This document shows positions 22,191 to 34,602 of a stretch of 64,000 bases of DNA, piece after piece. Position 1 is the first letter of the stretch. Every line of letters starts with the position of its first letter. This DNA is from Taxillus chinensis (taxonomy: Eukaryota; Streptophyta; Magnoliopsida; Santalales; Loranthaceae). The position numbers and the translations under genes were made by a program. The DNA is taken from the NCBI GenBank assembly GCA_023512835.1, contig CM042092.1, positions 44,882,535-44,946,534 on the forward strand, written 5' to 3'. A model generated the notes under the pieces. That model was not told where the DNA came from, did not search any database, and was given only the letters and a program-made list of their open reading frames with translations.

Positions 22191-23489
22191 ATGGCACCAC
22201 CGAGGAGGGTTGTCCGAGGCCAGGGTCCGGCAGAGGAGCCTACGATAGAGTCGGGGCACCAGGGGCAGCGAGCCCACAGCGAGAGATCGTCGGCTCCCGT
22301 TGTGAGACCCGATTTGGCTCGGGTGTTCATTCGATTGCGGAGGCCATGCATGGTATGCAAGGGCTCAATGAGGGATATGGCTAGAGAGGTGGATAAGGCG
22401 AAGAGGCAGCGGCGGCCTCGGCGGCCACCACGGCCTCAACGAGCAGGGAGGCGAGGGTGGTGCGGGATGTGCACCAGCCGGAGGTCATGATAAAGCCGGC
22501 GCGATGAGGAGTGGACTGGGCTGCACGATTTTTGAAACATGCACCCAGGACTTTTGAGGATGGTTCGCGGCCAAAGGTAGCCGAGGACCTGGATTAGATG
22601 GACGAGAGGACATCTTTCGGATGATTGGGGTGCCAGATGAGGAGCGGGTGTGAGTGGCGATGCACTATTTGTTGGGTATCCCACGCAGGTGGTGGGAATC
22701 CACGAGAGCTGTCCATGGCGACGGATGAGTTGGAGAGAGTTTGTTGAGCGCTTTTTTTGGGGAGTATTTTCCCATCTCGTCTGATATGCCCGACGGAGAG
22801 AGTATTATGAGCTTCGACGGGGGTGGCCAAACGGTGGGTGAGTATGTGCAAGCCTTCACGGATTTAGGGCGGTTTGCTCTTGAGGCTTGGGAAAAAGAAG
22901 CTCGTAAGACGCAGGATTTTATTCGGGGGCTTGAGGCCATCTCGAAAAGACAGCTAGAACCGACGCGATTGACTAGCTACCAGGGAGGCGGTCGACAAGG
23001 CGCTCATTATTGAGCGAGGTCGGGATCGGGCGAGAGCCCCAGAGGCCGGGCGGTTCGGCGGTCCGAGCAAGAAGAGACAGTGGGGAGAGCGGTGCCGCTC
23101 GGCTGAGAGGAGGCAGGTGCGAGAGGGTTTCCGACCAGGCGGTGGGACCCCGTGAGAGTTCAGCCAGCAGGAGGCCAGGGGCCTGTTGGAGCTGTGGTTT
23201 GACTGGGCATGTATCGAGAGACTGCCCGAGGAAAAGGATGACTTGCTTCCGATGCGGGAAGGTGGGACATGGAGCTAGGGAATGTGTTACCCTTAGCTCG
23301 ACCAGCAGTGTAGGCCCTCGTCCGAGAGAGCAGGGACAGAGGAGTGGGGTTCCATCTCAGAGGTTGATGCCGCCGGCACAGAGCATGCAGACGCGACCTG
23401 TGGTGCAGCAGCCTCAGCGGGAGGCACAGGGTCATGTTGATCAGCGGGGCAAGGCCCCAATGGGCCAGGCTAGTGGCGGTGGGCCATGA
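22191..23489 (+). pseudogene. Tek-A gag (capsid/nucleocapsid), broken
   Basis: Gag would form the virus-like particle that packages element RNA. The start is an ATG at 22191 followed by APPRRVVRG, comparable to the MPPRRVTRA start of Tek-B and Tek-C. The capsid part is fragmented by frameshifts after about 22490; the stretch 22800-22960 keeps VGEYVQAFTDLGRFA. The nucleocapsid end has two intact CCHC zinc knuckles at about 23184-23273 (CWSCGLTGHVSRDC and CFRCGKVGHGAREC). No continuous frame links these parts. Confidence 0.8.
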
Positions 23490-25560
23490 GGGAGGACTTT
23501 TGCCCTTACCAGCGAGTGGCAGAGGTTCCACCGATGGACGAGGCAGGAGCAAGGACCTTCGGTGGTGAGAGGTACCATTATCATTTCTCATACTATTTGT
23601 TCGGTTTTGATTGATCCTGGTGCTACCCATTCTTTTATTTTGTATGCTACGGTGGTTGGATTGGAGTTAGACCAGGAAACGAGTTAGTCAATCTCGATGG
23701 TTGCTTCACCTTTGGGTGGAATTGTGATACTTGAGGGTATCTGTCGTGCTTGTCAGGTAACACTTGGGGGTGTTAACTTGATGTGTGATTTGTATGTCAT
23801 GGAGTTAGATGATTTTGATGTTATGCTGGGTATGGATTGGTTAGTCTCCGTGGAGGCCAAGATTGATTGTTTTCGACGGCGTGTGACGTTCCTCACGCAA
23901 GAGGGTACGCGGGGTATCTTTGTGGGTGAGTGGGTGAGGAGGCATGCGAGGTTGGGACCATTAAGGCATGGGTGGGGTGATGTGACCCACCGGTTAGCCG
24001 GCTTGACGTTGGTTGACGGGAGGAGAGAGGGGAAGGCTGTTTTGCCACCCATTGTAGATTAGTTCCCGAACGTGTTTCCCGAGGACTTGGTCGGTTTGCC
24101 ACCCATGAGGGAGGTAGAGTTTTCGATCGAATTGTTGCCAGGGACAACACCGATCAGGTTAGCGGCCTACAGGATGGCACCGACGGAGCTTAGAGAGCTC
24201 AAGAGATAGATAGATGACCTATTGGCACGAGGCTTTATCAGGCGGAGTAGCTCACCGTGGGGCACTCCAGTGTTATTCGCCAAGAAGGCGGATGGTTCAC
24301 TTCGGCTGTGTATAGACTACCAGAAGCTGAACCAGGTGACTGTGAAGAATAGGTATCCATTGCCGAGGATCGATGACCTGTTCGATTAGTTTCGCGGTGC
24401 GAGGTCGTTTTCCAAGATAGACTTGAGATCCGGATACCATCGGTTGAGGGTTAGGGAGGCGAGATATCCCTAAGACCGCGTTCGGTTGTCGTTATGGGCA
24501 TTATGAGTGGCTTGTGATGCCATTTGGGATCACGAATGCTCGGCGGTGTTTATGAGATTGATGAACCAGGTGTTTGCTCCATATTTAGATATGTTCGTTG
24601 TGGTGTTCATCGACGATATTTTGGTCTATTCAACGACCAAGTGGGAGCATGAGGTGCATTTGCAAGTTGTGTTGCAAGACCTTGCGAGAGCACCGGTTAT
24701 ACGCGAAGTTCACGAAATGTGACTTATGGTTTGCAACAAGTACACTTTTCGGGGCATGTCGTATCTTCGGAGGGTATCACGGTGGATCTGAGAAGATTGA
24801 GGCGGTTATGTCGTGGAAGAGGCCCACGAATGTGTTTGAGATTCGTAGCTTCCTTGATTTGGCGAGGCTACTATCGGAGGTTCGTGGAGGATTTTTCCAG
24901 GTTGCGGCTCCTATGACACACTTGACTAGGAAGGGAGTTCCTTTCGTTTGGTCGATGTGTGTGAGAGTGCTTTCATGGAGGTGAAGGCACGATTGACCTC
25001 GGCACCTATCTTGATCTCCCACAGGAGGGTGTGCCTTTCGAAGTGTATTGTGATGCTTCCAGGGTGGGACTTAGTTGTGTGTTGATGCGGACTCGGCAGG
25101 TGATTGCTTATGGATCTAGGCGGTTGAGACCACATGAGCAAAACTATCCCACGCATGATTTGGAGTTAGGCTGCGGTGATCTTTGCACTTAAGAGCTGGC
25201 AGCATTATCTCCTTGGGGAGAAGTTTGTGGTGTATACGGACCACAATAGCTTGCGATATATCTTCTCTCGGTGAGACCTGAACCTTAGGCGGGGCGGTGG
25301 GTGGAGTACTGCGGCGATTTCGGTTTGATATGATGTATACCCCTGGGAAGGGTAATGTGGTGGCAGATGCTCCGAGTAGGAAGAGCAGGGCCATGGTGGC
25401 CCATTGTGCCATTAAGGAATGGGAGATGATGGGTCGGTTGGCGGTGATGAGGTTGCGAGATGGTGACAAGCGAGGGGCAAGGGACCCTCGGTGTTATTAT
25501 AACGATCCCGAGAGATGCGGCACGGAATCATAGAGGATCAGCTAGGGGATGTTGATTGTG
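23490..25560 (+). pseudogene. Tek-A protease, RT and RNase H, broken
   Basis: Protease: DPGATHSF near 23612, where family members normally have DSGATHSF, and VMLGMDWL near 23820. RT: the approach region starts near 24060; [10 protein letters not shown] near 24305; [11 protein letters not shown] near 24600 carries the FIDD catalytic pair. RNase [15 protein letters not shown] near 25050, DNSLRY-like region near 25240, and VVADAPSRK near 25355. In-frame stops at 24060, 24209 and 24388 and frameshifts near 24470-24900 show decay; several stops are TAG or TGA where CAG or CGA is expected, the pattern of methyl-C deamination. Coding stops at the solo LTR at 25566 and resumes after it. Confidence 0.8.
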
Positions 25561-25565
25561 AGGTC

Positions 25566-27060
25566 TGATAACGTGCATTTATGCCGTTATCCTATGCCTT
25601 ATATAGGGTGTTTTAGCATATGTTTTGTACCTATTTGCATGTTATTTTACACATATTTACTCTAATCCCTAGGAATACCCTGTTTGGTGTATAGTGGTAC
25701 TTTTTGAGTGTTTTTGGCAGATTTTGGAGCAACCTTTTCCCACACACTTTGGCTAGATCCCTCCATCAACTCAAGAGGAAGCTATAGGAAGAAGTTGGAA
25801 GCAAAATGAAGGCAAAATCAAGGTGCACGTGAAAAGGCTTTCTCACGTGCATTCTCACGTGCAAGGATTTTATTGCATGGATGCCTTCTACAACTCAAGA
25901 GGAAGCTTTGGAGCAAATTTGAGTCAAATTGGAGCTGCACGTGAAAAGGGTCTTCTCACGTGCATTCTCACATGCAAGCATTTTTGCGCTCCGAATGATG
26001 TGTTTTGTTGTTTTAATCATTTTCCTCTAAAGAAACTGGGGTCATTTTCCTAGAACGTCGATTAGTGTCACTAACCAAAACGACGTCGTTTTGGCTGCGA
26101 CCACATTTATATTTAGGGCACACCTTTTGTAACCCTAATTTGGCCCACTAAATCCTATAAATAGGGGTCTTTGGAGGCATTGTAAATCATCTTGAGTGGG
26201 AGAATCTGATCTGAGTTCAAGAAAAGAGCTATAGCCATTGCTAAAAGATCGGATTGTCCTTAGCAAGGAGTGAGTTTGGGCGACGCCTGGAGTCTTTGGA
26301 GGCTGGAGTCCTGGTTCATCTTGGGGTCTTCCTTTATTGTCCTGGTACTGTAATCATGTTCTTTCCTGTGATTGTTATTGTTTTTGTCATGATTATGGAG
26401 TAGTCTTGTTAGTCTAGGGGAGCAATGTAGCCCCCAATAAATTGTTGTCGGTTTGGTTATGGTTGTTGAATAAAATAGAATTCGGTTCTTGTTTAATTCA
26501 TTTGCTTGAATGAAATGCCTAGTTTATGCATAATTAGGTAATCTTAGCCCTTATCTAGGGTGGAACACTAGTGAATTAGATTTAATATTGCATGATGGAC
26601 CAAGTCTGCAACTATTAGATTGTTTATCTACCTTGATCACTTTTATTCACATAGACCAAATGGGATAAAAGCCTTAAATCTATCTTAGCATTGACCAAAT
26701 GTAAGATAGGTAGGAGATAATCAACATGAACGTGAACTAGAACATAAATCAAGAACAAGAGCCATAACCGGACTATTACAATCGATTGGGTGGTAAACAT
26801 TGTGACCCTAGATCCTTAATCACCTGAAATTTCTATACCAATAGCTTGCCAACTTTCCGATTTAATCACCTTTCGTTCACATTATTTGTCCAACAAAAAT
26901 CAATTGTCCAGACATAAAAACAACTTGTTAGCTTAGTGCTTGCTGCTTAACAGCATTAGCTACCTCCCTGTGGGTTCGACAACCGGAGTCTTAATACTCC
27001 ATTTTATTACTTGACTAGTGCGCTTGCTGCAAAACCTATAGACACAATTTATACGGGTCA
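25566..27060 (+). repeat. Athila-like solo LTR (Ath-3), TSD AGGTC
   Basis: 1,495 bp from TGATAACGTG to ATACGGGTCA with perfect AGGTC duplications at 25561-25565 and 27061-27065. Removing the LTR and one AGGTC rejoins the Tek-A pol frame between RNase H and integrase. It is the best reference for this subfamily and nearly the same as 1236-2706 plus 3852-4041. Five G-boxes lie at 25826-25962, the 20-bp palindrome at 26075-26094 and a TATA box at 26156. Confidence 0.93.
26075..26094 (+). promoter_or_regulatory. 20-bp ACGT palindrome in Ath-3
   Basis: Identical to the palindrome at 1767-1786 and again about 60 bases before TATAAATAG. Confidence 0.55.
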
Positions 27061-27065
27061 AGGTC

Positions 27066-28472
27066 ATCCGCGACGAGATTGACCGAGGCGGGCACCTTCG
27101 ATTGGATCGAGGATGCGAGCATGTCTTTGCGGTATAGGGGTAGATTGATAGTTCCCACTTCTCTTCAGGGAGGAGGTTCTTCGGGAATTTCACCGGTCGA
27201 GGTTAGTTGTACATCCTGGTGGGACCAAGATGTACCATGCCGTGAGGAGGCGATTTTGGTGGCCAAGCTTGAAGAAGGCCGTTGCTGATTTTGTGAGGAG
27301 GTGTTTGACCTGTCAGTGGTCAAGGCAGAGCACCTGAGATCGGCTGGTGAGTTGCGATCATTGCCAGGTGCGAGTGGAAATGGGACCACGTGACCATGGA
27401 TTTTGTCATTGGACTTCCTCGTTCCGGGGGACACGACACTATATGGGTTATTATGGACCGGTTGACCAAATCGGCGCATTTTATTCCAATTCAAGAGACA
27501 GACCCAGTGAGAACTTTGGGACAGAGGTATATTGATGTTATTGTGCGGTTGCATGGAGTCCCATTGTCTATTATATCTGATCGGGATGCGAGGTTCACCT
27601 CTTAGTTTTGGAGACAGTGCGGCGAGCTTTGGGTACTAGGGTGAACCTCGGTCTGACCTTTCATCCGCAGACGGATGGTCGATCGGAGCGGACGATTCGG
27701 ACGCTCGAGGATATGTTGCATGCCTATGTCCTAGATTTTGGAGGTTGTTGGGAGACTCACCTTCCTTTGGTGGAGTTCTCTTACAATAACGGTTATCAAG
27801 GCCACGATTGGGATGGCTCCGTATGAGGCGCTGTATGGGCAGCCTTATAGATCACCCTTGTGTTGGGCACAGCCTGGAGAGACAGCAGTTCTCGGTCCCG
27901 ATATGGTTCGAGAAACCACGGAGATAGTGCAGTTGATTAGACAGCGTATCTTTGACAGACAGAGTAGGCAGAAGTCCTACGTGGATCAGAGGCGTCGACC
28001 CTTGCAGTTTGAGGTGGGGGACCGTGTATTTTTGCAGCTTTCGTTGCGTCGAGGGCATCGAAGGTTTGGACATGGATCCAAACTTTCCCCTCGTTTTGTG
28101 GGGCCATTTGCATTGTTGCCCCGTGGGTGCGGTGGCTTACCGATTAGCCTTGCCACTAGAGTTAGCGCGAGTACATGATGTGTTTCATGTGTCTCAGTTG
28201 CGATGGTATCACCTAGATCCTTCTCATGTGTTGGACTATCGCGAGATAGACTTGGCTGATGATGGTGTCGTTGTTGAGATGCCGACACAAATTTTGGACA
28301 AGCGGGACCAGGTCTTGCGAGGCAAGACGATCCCACAAGTTTGGGTGTTATGGCGACACCGAGGCATGGAGGAGCAGACTTGGGAGAAAGAGAGCCAGAT
28401 GCGGGTTCTTCGTCCAAGAGATGTTCGAGGACGATCGGTCCTGAAGTGGGGAGGATGTGAGGACCTTCCCTG
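27066..28472 (+). pseudogene. Tek-A integrase with C-terminal chromodomain, broken
   Basis: Integrates element cDNA; the chromodomain of this group is known to steer insertion to heterochromatin. The zinc domain (27190-27320) is scrambled by stops. The core reads MDFVIGLPRSGGHDTIWVIMD from 27390, then [16 protein letters not shown] near 27555 and a TDGRSERTIRTLE block near 27670, so all three catalytic residues are present but in two frames, with a stop at 27603. The C-terminal part keeps GDRVFLQLSLRRGHRRFG and HDVFHVSQLRWYHLD. The chromodomain occupies about 28285-28420 (ILDKRDQVLRGKTIP, VLWRHRGMEEQTWEKES). It ends at TGA 28470-28472. Confidence 0.82.
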
Positions 28473-28703
28473 AAATATGAGTTATGTTTTATGCATTTGT
28501 TTTACATATGTTGTTTGAGATGTGGTTTAGCTCGTTGTTGTTGGATTTTGTCAACCCTTTTGGCTTGTTGCGAGTTGCATTGCACATGTGTGATCAGTGA
28601 TCATGTTTTATGTTTTGTTGTTGGGACATTGAGCTTGAATTTTTCTATGTCCTTTGGGCGTGTGTTTTATTTTTGAGGACGAAAAGTCCTAAGGTGGGGA
28701 GGA
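28473..28703 (+). other. Tek-A 3' UTR and polypurine tract
   Basis: T-rich non-coding stretch, then GAGGACGAAAAGTCC and the purine tract AAGGTGGGGAGGA at 28691-28703, directly before the 3' LTR. Confidence 0.75.
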
Positions 28704-30819
28704 TGTAAAGACTCGTATTTGGGTAGTTTTGTGAGATAGCCATTCTATGGGAATGTAACTATCTACACAGTAGTGTAGTCGTCGATGTGAGCATTTTGAT
28801 TGTACTTGGGCCCGATTCCGAGTCGGGGCCCCGTTTGACCCGATTGTTGACTTTTTTGGGTTTATTGGTTGACTTTGCGTTTGGGCGGTCATTTGGGTGT
28901 AATAATATCTGTTTAGTGTTGTCTTTGTCATTTCGAGCGTTTTGATTGTAGTTTAACTCAATTTGGAGTTCGGGGCCTTCGAGGTCAATTTTTGTGTTGG
29001 GAGGTCGATTATTGACCTGGGTCAATGGTTGACTAGGTCGGTTAGTGGCGGGAAATATAAATAGCGAGAAAAAAAAAAAAAGAAGAAGCTTTCACTTTAC
29101 GTTTCACGTTTGTGCGTTTGAGAGAGAGAGCTTGAGAGAGCTTGGAGGCCTTGGCGATTTGGGGCGATTTGGGTTCGTGGAGCTTAAAAATTCACTTCAA
29201 GTAGGTGTCCTTGAACTTCTTATCTCTCTCTTGCTTTGGATCTGCGACGATTTATCATGATTTATGAAATTGAGCATGAACCCTAGAATTTGGGGAAAAC
29301 CAATTTCGGGTTAGATCTAATGGTTTAGCATAAGATCTGTGGTTAAGAACCGTTTTATATCATTATGGATATATGTTTCTAGATTTTGGGGTTGCTTAAC
29401 TTGTGTTTTTCGTGAGGGTTGATAAGTCAACCATAGAAATGCGGGTTTAGATCTAGATTTATAGAAATCTGGAATTTTATACATGTTTACGTTGTTTTAC
29501 GCGCGATTTAGAGGCGTTACGGACGCGTTTTGAGGTAAATATAGTAGTTTGTTGCGAAACGGGGGTGTTAGTGAGTGTCCTGGGAGTTTCTAGGCGTGTT
29601 CCAAACGAAGAACGGGCAAAACGACGATGAACAGTACCTTGGGCACGTTGCGGGTCGAACTAACGAAAATCCGAAGTTCCGGGTCGTAGTTCGTAGACCC
29701 GTAGTTCGTAGAGTCGAAGGTTCGTAGTTCGTAGGGTCGTAGTTCGTAGACCCATCGTTCGAAGGTTCGTAGTTCGTAGGTTCGAAGGTTCGAAGGTTCG
29801 TAGTTCGTAGGGTCATAGTCCGAAGGTCGAAGATCGTAGCCTCGCTTCGAGTCTTCGAGGCGCGCCTGCGACTCCGCACTCCGCGGCTACGAGTCGCCGT
29901 TCCTGACTACGAGTCGCGACTCTGTAGTGTAAATGGACATTGGGCAACATGGGATGGACCTATTTACATTGCAACCTATACCCTTCTACACCAAGTATTT
30001 ATACTTAAGTTACAATGTAAATAACGAAATACCCCCATTTGGATTCAAAGAAAAATACTAGAAAAATTAATTCCCACTCTTTCAAAATGTGAAAATTGGG
30101 ATTTAGTGTAAAATCTCGGAAAACCCAAAAGTTCGTAGTGGTGAATTTTTGGAAAGTGGGGTTAGACATCTCGGAAAAATCCCCAAAAATTAGATTATCT
30201 TATTTATGATATGGAAACCCAACGCCGGGACTTTTGATTTCAAGAAAATAGGCTATGGGTACTTCCTTCATAAATCAAGGATTGAGGATTCACTTGTGAA
30301 GACCGGCTACGATTTTAAAGGAAATGTTGAGAATGACATGCCATACTCATGTTAGTGTGTTGGTGTGAGGTATTGGGCCATGGACTCCGTGACTTTTTTT
30401 GGGTTCTCACCGTGATCCACCGATGGTGCTATGTGGTTGACGGGGCGGGCATATGCACCGATGGTAGGCCTGTGTGGCGGCCGTGGCCGGGCATATTGCG
30501 CTGCGGACAGGCTAAGGCCTGAGTTGAGCCGTTGAGCTCGTGGAGCTAGGGGCTGAGTGCCCTTAGCCGGGATCCCATGGAGGATCGTGGACAAGTTGTC
30601 TGTGTGAGCAGGGCAGTCCTGATGTTTGTTGCACGCTGAGTCCTAATGATTGTGCACACTACATGGTGCACGAGTACACCGAGCATATAGTATAGACTTA
30701 TATGTGTTGCATGATGTGGAGTTTTGGGGTCACCTCTTGAGCTTGTCGCTCACCCCTACTTGTTGTTTACCCTTTTTCAGGTGTGACCCGAGACTAGTCG
30801 AGGACTTTCTTCTAGGAGG
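28704..30819 (+). repeat. Tek-A 3' LTR, left part
   Basis: Starts TGTAAAGACTCGTATTTGGG and follows the 5' LTR to GACTTTCTTCTAGGAG. The Tek-B target sequence then follows (30820-30824). The copy differs from the 5' LTR at many CTG/CAG versus CCG/CGG sites. Confidence 0.88.
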
Positions 30820-31714
30820 GCGCCTATCACACCCCATAAAACCAATAAACATATCTCAATCTATTACACCTCAAGAAGAGTTCCAAGTTTATTACAACTC
30901 AAGTGGGAAAAACTCCCATCAAACCAGAATATATATAGTTTATAAACAATCTAAACCATAAAACATCGGTCCACAAAAAGCAATAAAAATAATAATAATT
31001 CTTCGGCCTCGGTAGCCTTACCACCACGGCTCTTTCACCTACACTTTGCTAGACGTTGCAAAAGAACGGTTTATAGGAGGGGTGAGCAAACCATAGCTCG
31101 GTAGGGTTCAAGTCTCCCCGGACCCGTCCCACTCTACAATATGCATGACAAGTGTATGCTTGTGCTCGTGTAGTGCCTAAAGCTAAGCAGCACACATCAC
31201 CCGGTAACACACCATTTACCTGAGCCCACACTGGAGGGCGAGAGGACACCCCGCCACCACGGCGACATGACATACCACATCCAGGTGAATGTTGCATGGT
31301 CACCAATGCAACATTTCCCACCCGAGTCGAGATATGGCCATCACCTCCTCGGACGCCATACCTACCCTCGGGAATGGGTGCGGACTTAGCCCACCGTCGT
31401 GAGTGCTACACCGAGACTCGGGACCGCAGCCCTGGCCAAATCTCAAAGGGTCCGATAATTATGCTTGGCCCATAACTCGGTTCAACCCACATGCATTTGG
31501 GTACTCAAACTCAATCACAAATTCACGACATCTCGGCAAGTACATCGAGTACATCTCGGTAAACATAGCTCAGCGCAAGTATATCTCGGTAATGCAACTC
31601 CGGTTGTACATCCCAACTCGATACAAGGTACTTAACAATATATCTCAATACAAACATGTTAATATAGCTTAGCAAGCACAACTCAGGCATAACAAAACAA
31701 CTCAACAGTACACT

Positions 31715-32215
31715 TGATAACGTGCATTTATGCCGTTATTCTATTGCCTATTTAGGGGTGTTTAAGAACATGATTAGAGCCTTATTGTATCATAATTCAT
31801 TTATATTTGCTCTAACCCATAGGAAGATGCTATTTGCATATACATGCGTTTATTAGGTTGTTTTTGTCGAGTTTTGGAGTTTTATTTTGACCAAGTAGAT
31901 GGCCTCAAATTAATTGGTGTGCAGAACTAAAGTTTCTCAGAATGATGCCTTCTACCTTCCACAGAAGTTTCAAAGCCAAAGGCCTTGAATGCCAATTGGA
32001 CCAATTGGCGTGCAAGCATATTACTGCATACCAGCCTTCTACATGATGCAAGGAAGCTTGGGGTAAATTTTCAGGGCATTTGGACTTGCACGCCAATTGG
32101 GGATATGGCATGCAAAATGGCGTGCAGCCATGTTTTTACACAGTTTTCTTTGTTTTGTTATTCTAAAGACTTCTCTCTAAAGAATCCTTCTCAAATTCCT
32201 TTTTGTGTGTGAGTA
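31715..32215 (+). repeat. Athila-like LTR fragment inside Tek-B 3' LTR
   Basis: Begins TGATAACGTGCATTTATGCC, the exact start of the Athila-like LTRs, and stays alignable to 10330-10740 for roughly 400 to 500 bases (GCTCTAACCC, AGGAAGATGCTATTTGCA, GATGGCCTCAAA, AGAATGATG). It lies in plus orientation within a minus-strand LTR. The same fragment sits at the same place in the 5' LTR. Its right end is not sharply defined. Confidence 0.75.
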
Positions 32216-32732
32216 ATCGGGTTTTAAAGGTTGGATACACGCCTACTTTCAATTCCAGTCGAATACTCATGCCAAACTACCCATCCAAGACAAATTCGGG
32301 GCATCCAACACAATTATTTTCAGTTATATATATTAGAAATCTCATATTAATCCCACACGCATCTACATGTTTATATATGTATTAATCATCTCATTCGGGA
32401 GTGGGGTTGAGAGAAGAATCACAACATGAAATTCCAGAATTTGGAGGAGGTACAAGGGTTAACAACGAATCCCTACCTCAAGAATTTGGGAATACAACGG
32501 ATCGTTGTATCCTAGCTACCTCGACGCCTCCGGTCTCCGTCGTCGGCCAGGAACCTTAGATCGTCGGCCTTGGATCGCCTCCCTCCCTCTCTGGCCGTCT
32601 CTCTCTCTCTCTGGCCGTCTCTCCCTCTCTCCGGCCGTGTCTCTCTCTCTCTCTAGGGGTGACGGCTGCTAGGGTTTTGGAATGAGAAATCCCCTAATTT
32701 CCAAGCCCTTTTTCTTTATATATTTTCCCACA

Positions 32733-32793
32733 TAATCAAAACGACGTAGTTTTGATTAAGTGAATCCCTACATCAAAACGACGTAGTTTTGAT
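32733..32793 (-). promoter_or_regulatory. Two ACGT palindromes before TATA in Tek-B 3' LTR
   Basis: AAAACGACGTAGTTTT occurs twice, 32733-32758 and 32772-32793, each within TC/GA-extended inverted repeats with one mismatch. On the minus strand a TATATAAA box follows at 32722-32715. Same order as in Tek-C. Confidence 0.55.
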
Positions 32794-33089
32794 TAATCTA
32801 AAGCGCAACATCTCTAAGCCCGAAGGCCAAGGTTTTCAACCTATCTCTTAAGCTCAACAGCCCAATTCATTAAGCCCAACAAATATTTAAAATAAATCCC
32901 TCAAATAAATATTATTTACGATATGTGAAATTCCCAAAATACCCCTCGGGGCCTCGAACTCCAACTTGAGCCCAAGTATAGTCAAAATTCTCCATTCGAT
33001 TAGCACATCAGATTGTTCGATGTTCATTCTCTAAGACGAGGTCTTACTTAAGGCTAACTCCAAGAACCCCTCAAATACGGGTCCTTACA

Positions 33090-33104
33090 TCCTCTCCCCC
33101 TTAA
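33090..33104 (-). other. Tek-B polypurine tract
   Basis: On the minus strand reads TTAAGGGGGAGAGGA, directly before the LTR start. A GAGGACGAAAAGTC motif precedes it (33108-33121), as in Tek-A and Tek-C. Confidence 0.75.
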
Positions 33105-33204
33105 AGACTTTTCGTCCTCGAAAAGAAAATTGGGATTGAAAAGAAACGACCACAACCAATGAACAAAATATACAATGGCAAAAGAAATAATCAATAGTAC
33201 CTGA

Positions 33205-34602
33205 TTATGTTGATGTTTGATGTTTGCCTTGCCTTCCTCTCTTCCTTCGGGGTTTTTGTCCTCGAACAAATCGGGGGTAGTGAGCACGCATTTCAGCCTC
33301 ACGTTCCCAAGTCTCTTCCTCCATACCTCGGTGTTTCCACGGCACTCGAACCAATGGAATAGTCTTTCCTCGTAGGCTTCTCTCGCCTATCCAAAATGCG
33401 TATAGGTGCCTCGACAACCGCGGATCCTCCTCAATATCCAAAGTACTCCGGCCCAACACATGTGTGGGATCCGGATGATATGCCCATAACCGGGATACAT
33501 GGAAGAGATTATGCACCCGACTCAGACGGGAGGTAATGCTAACCTATATGCAACGAGTCCGACCCTACTCAATATCCGAAATGGGCCTATGTATCTAGGA
33601 GATAACTTAGACCCCCTTCCAAATCGCTTATGTCCCCTCCGTGGGGGAAACACGAAGGAACACGTGGTCTCCAACCAAAAATTCCAACGAACGTCGTCGG
33701 TGATCTGCATAAGACTTTTGTCCGCTGCGAGTCGTAAGAAGGCGCTGCCTAATCAGTGCTTTTGCCGTAGCCTCTTGGACCAATTGAGGTCCCAACATAG
33801 CTGCCTCTCCGACTTCGCCCCAGCACAATGGAGACCGACGAGGGTCTACCATACAATGCCTCAAATGGGGCCATCCCTATGGAAGCCTGGTAAGCGTTAT
33901 TATAGGCAAACTCTACTAGAGGAAGGTGAGAAGCCCATTATCCTCCAAAATCAAGCGTACAAGCTCTCAACAAGTCTTCCAGTGTACGAATAGTCCTCTC
34001 CTCTGACCATCGGTCTCGAGGTGATAAAGCGATACTCAAATTAAGTCGTGTCCCCAATGCTTCTTGCAAACCACTCCAAAATCGTGAGGTAAACTATGCA
34101 TCTCTGTCTCGAAACAATAGACACGGGTACTCCATGCAGCGGACAATTTCATCACATATAACTAGCTTAACGTCCCGATGGAGTCATGCTCCCAAATAGC
34201 CAAGAAATGGGCTGATTTGGTCAATCGGTCTCCTATGACCCAAATCATGTCCTTCCTCCCTAAAGTAGTAGGAAGTCTTGTCACAAAGTCCATGGTAGTA
34301 TGTTCCCACTTCCACTCGGCCACGAGGCAAAGGCTGCGATTGACCGGCAAGTCGTTGGTGCTCTGCCTTCACTTGGCGACAAGTAAGGCACTCGAAACAA
34401 ACTACTACTATACTTCTCTTCGATCCCGGACACCGGAGCGCGCTCGCACGGCGTGATACATCTTTGTCCCTCCCGGATGTACGGCCAAACGGAAATGATG
34501 AAACTCCCTCATCCCGTCCTCTTGAAGGGAGGGCGATCTTGTCGGGCACCCCGGAAATCTTAACTCATGGTCGGCTCCTTGATCCACTCTTCGATATCTC
34601 AC
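33205..34602 (-). pseudogene. Tek-B integrase and chromodomain, broken
   Basis: Read from 34602 to 33205. Visible parts are the zinc region with CRQVKAEHQR near 34370, [19 protein letters not shown] (34290-34230), [20 protein letters not shown] near 33800, HVFLRVSP and FGRGSKLSPRYIGPF near 33620-33570, HNLFHVSRL near 33505, and the chromodomain SLRGKTIPLVRVPWKHRGME with EETWEREAEMRAHYP (33380-33290). The segment with the second and third catalytic residues (about 34160-33870) has no open frame. It is closely related to Tek-C integrase but with many frameshifts, a good share of them at CTG/CAG positions. Confidence 0.8.

Larger units (their letters stand above)
30825..33089 (-). repeat. Tek-B 3' LTR
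   Basis: 2,265 bp in minus orientation; on the minus strand it starts TGTAAGGACCCGTATTTGAG at 33089. About 150 bases are deleted near its 3' end (around 30836), compared with 47830-48010. It contains the inverted Athila-like segment 31715-32215, two ACGT palindromes and a CT-rich run (32590-32660). Confidence 0.85.

Noticed and set aside
22436..22940. Minus-strand ORFs in Tek-A gag
   Set aside because: Antisense shadows of the gag region; no domain similarity.
32590..32660. CT-rich run as a possible polypyrimidine/terminator signal
   Set aside because: It is the complement of the AG run downstream of the LTR TATA box, a simple-sequence repeat in the LTR leader.
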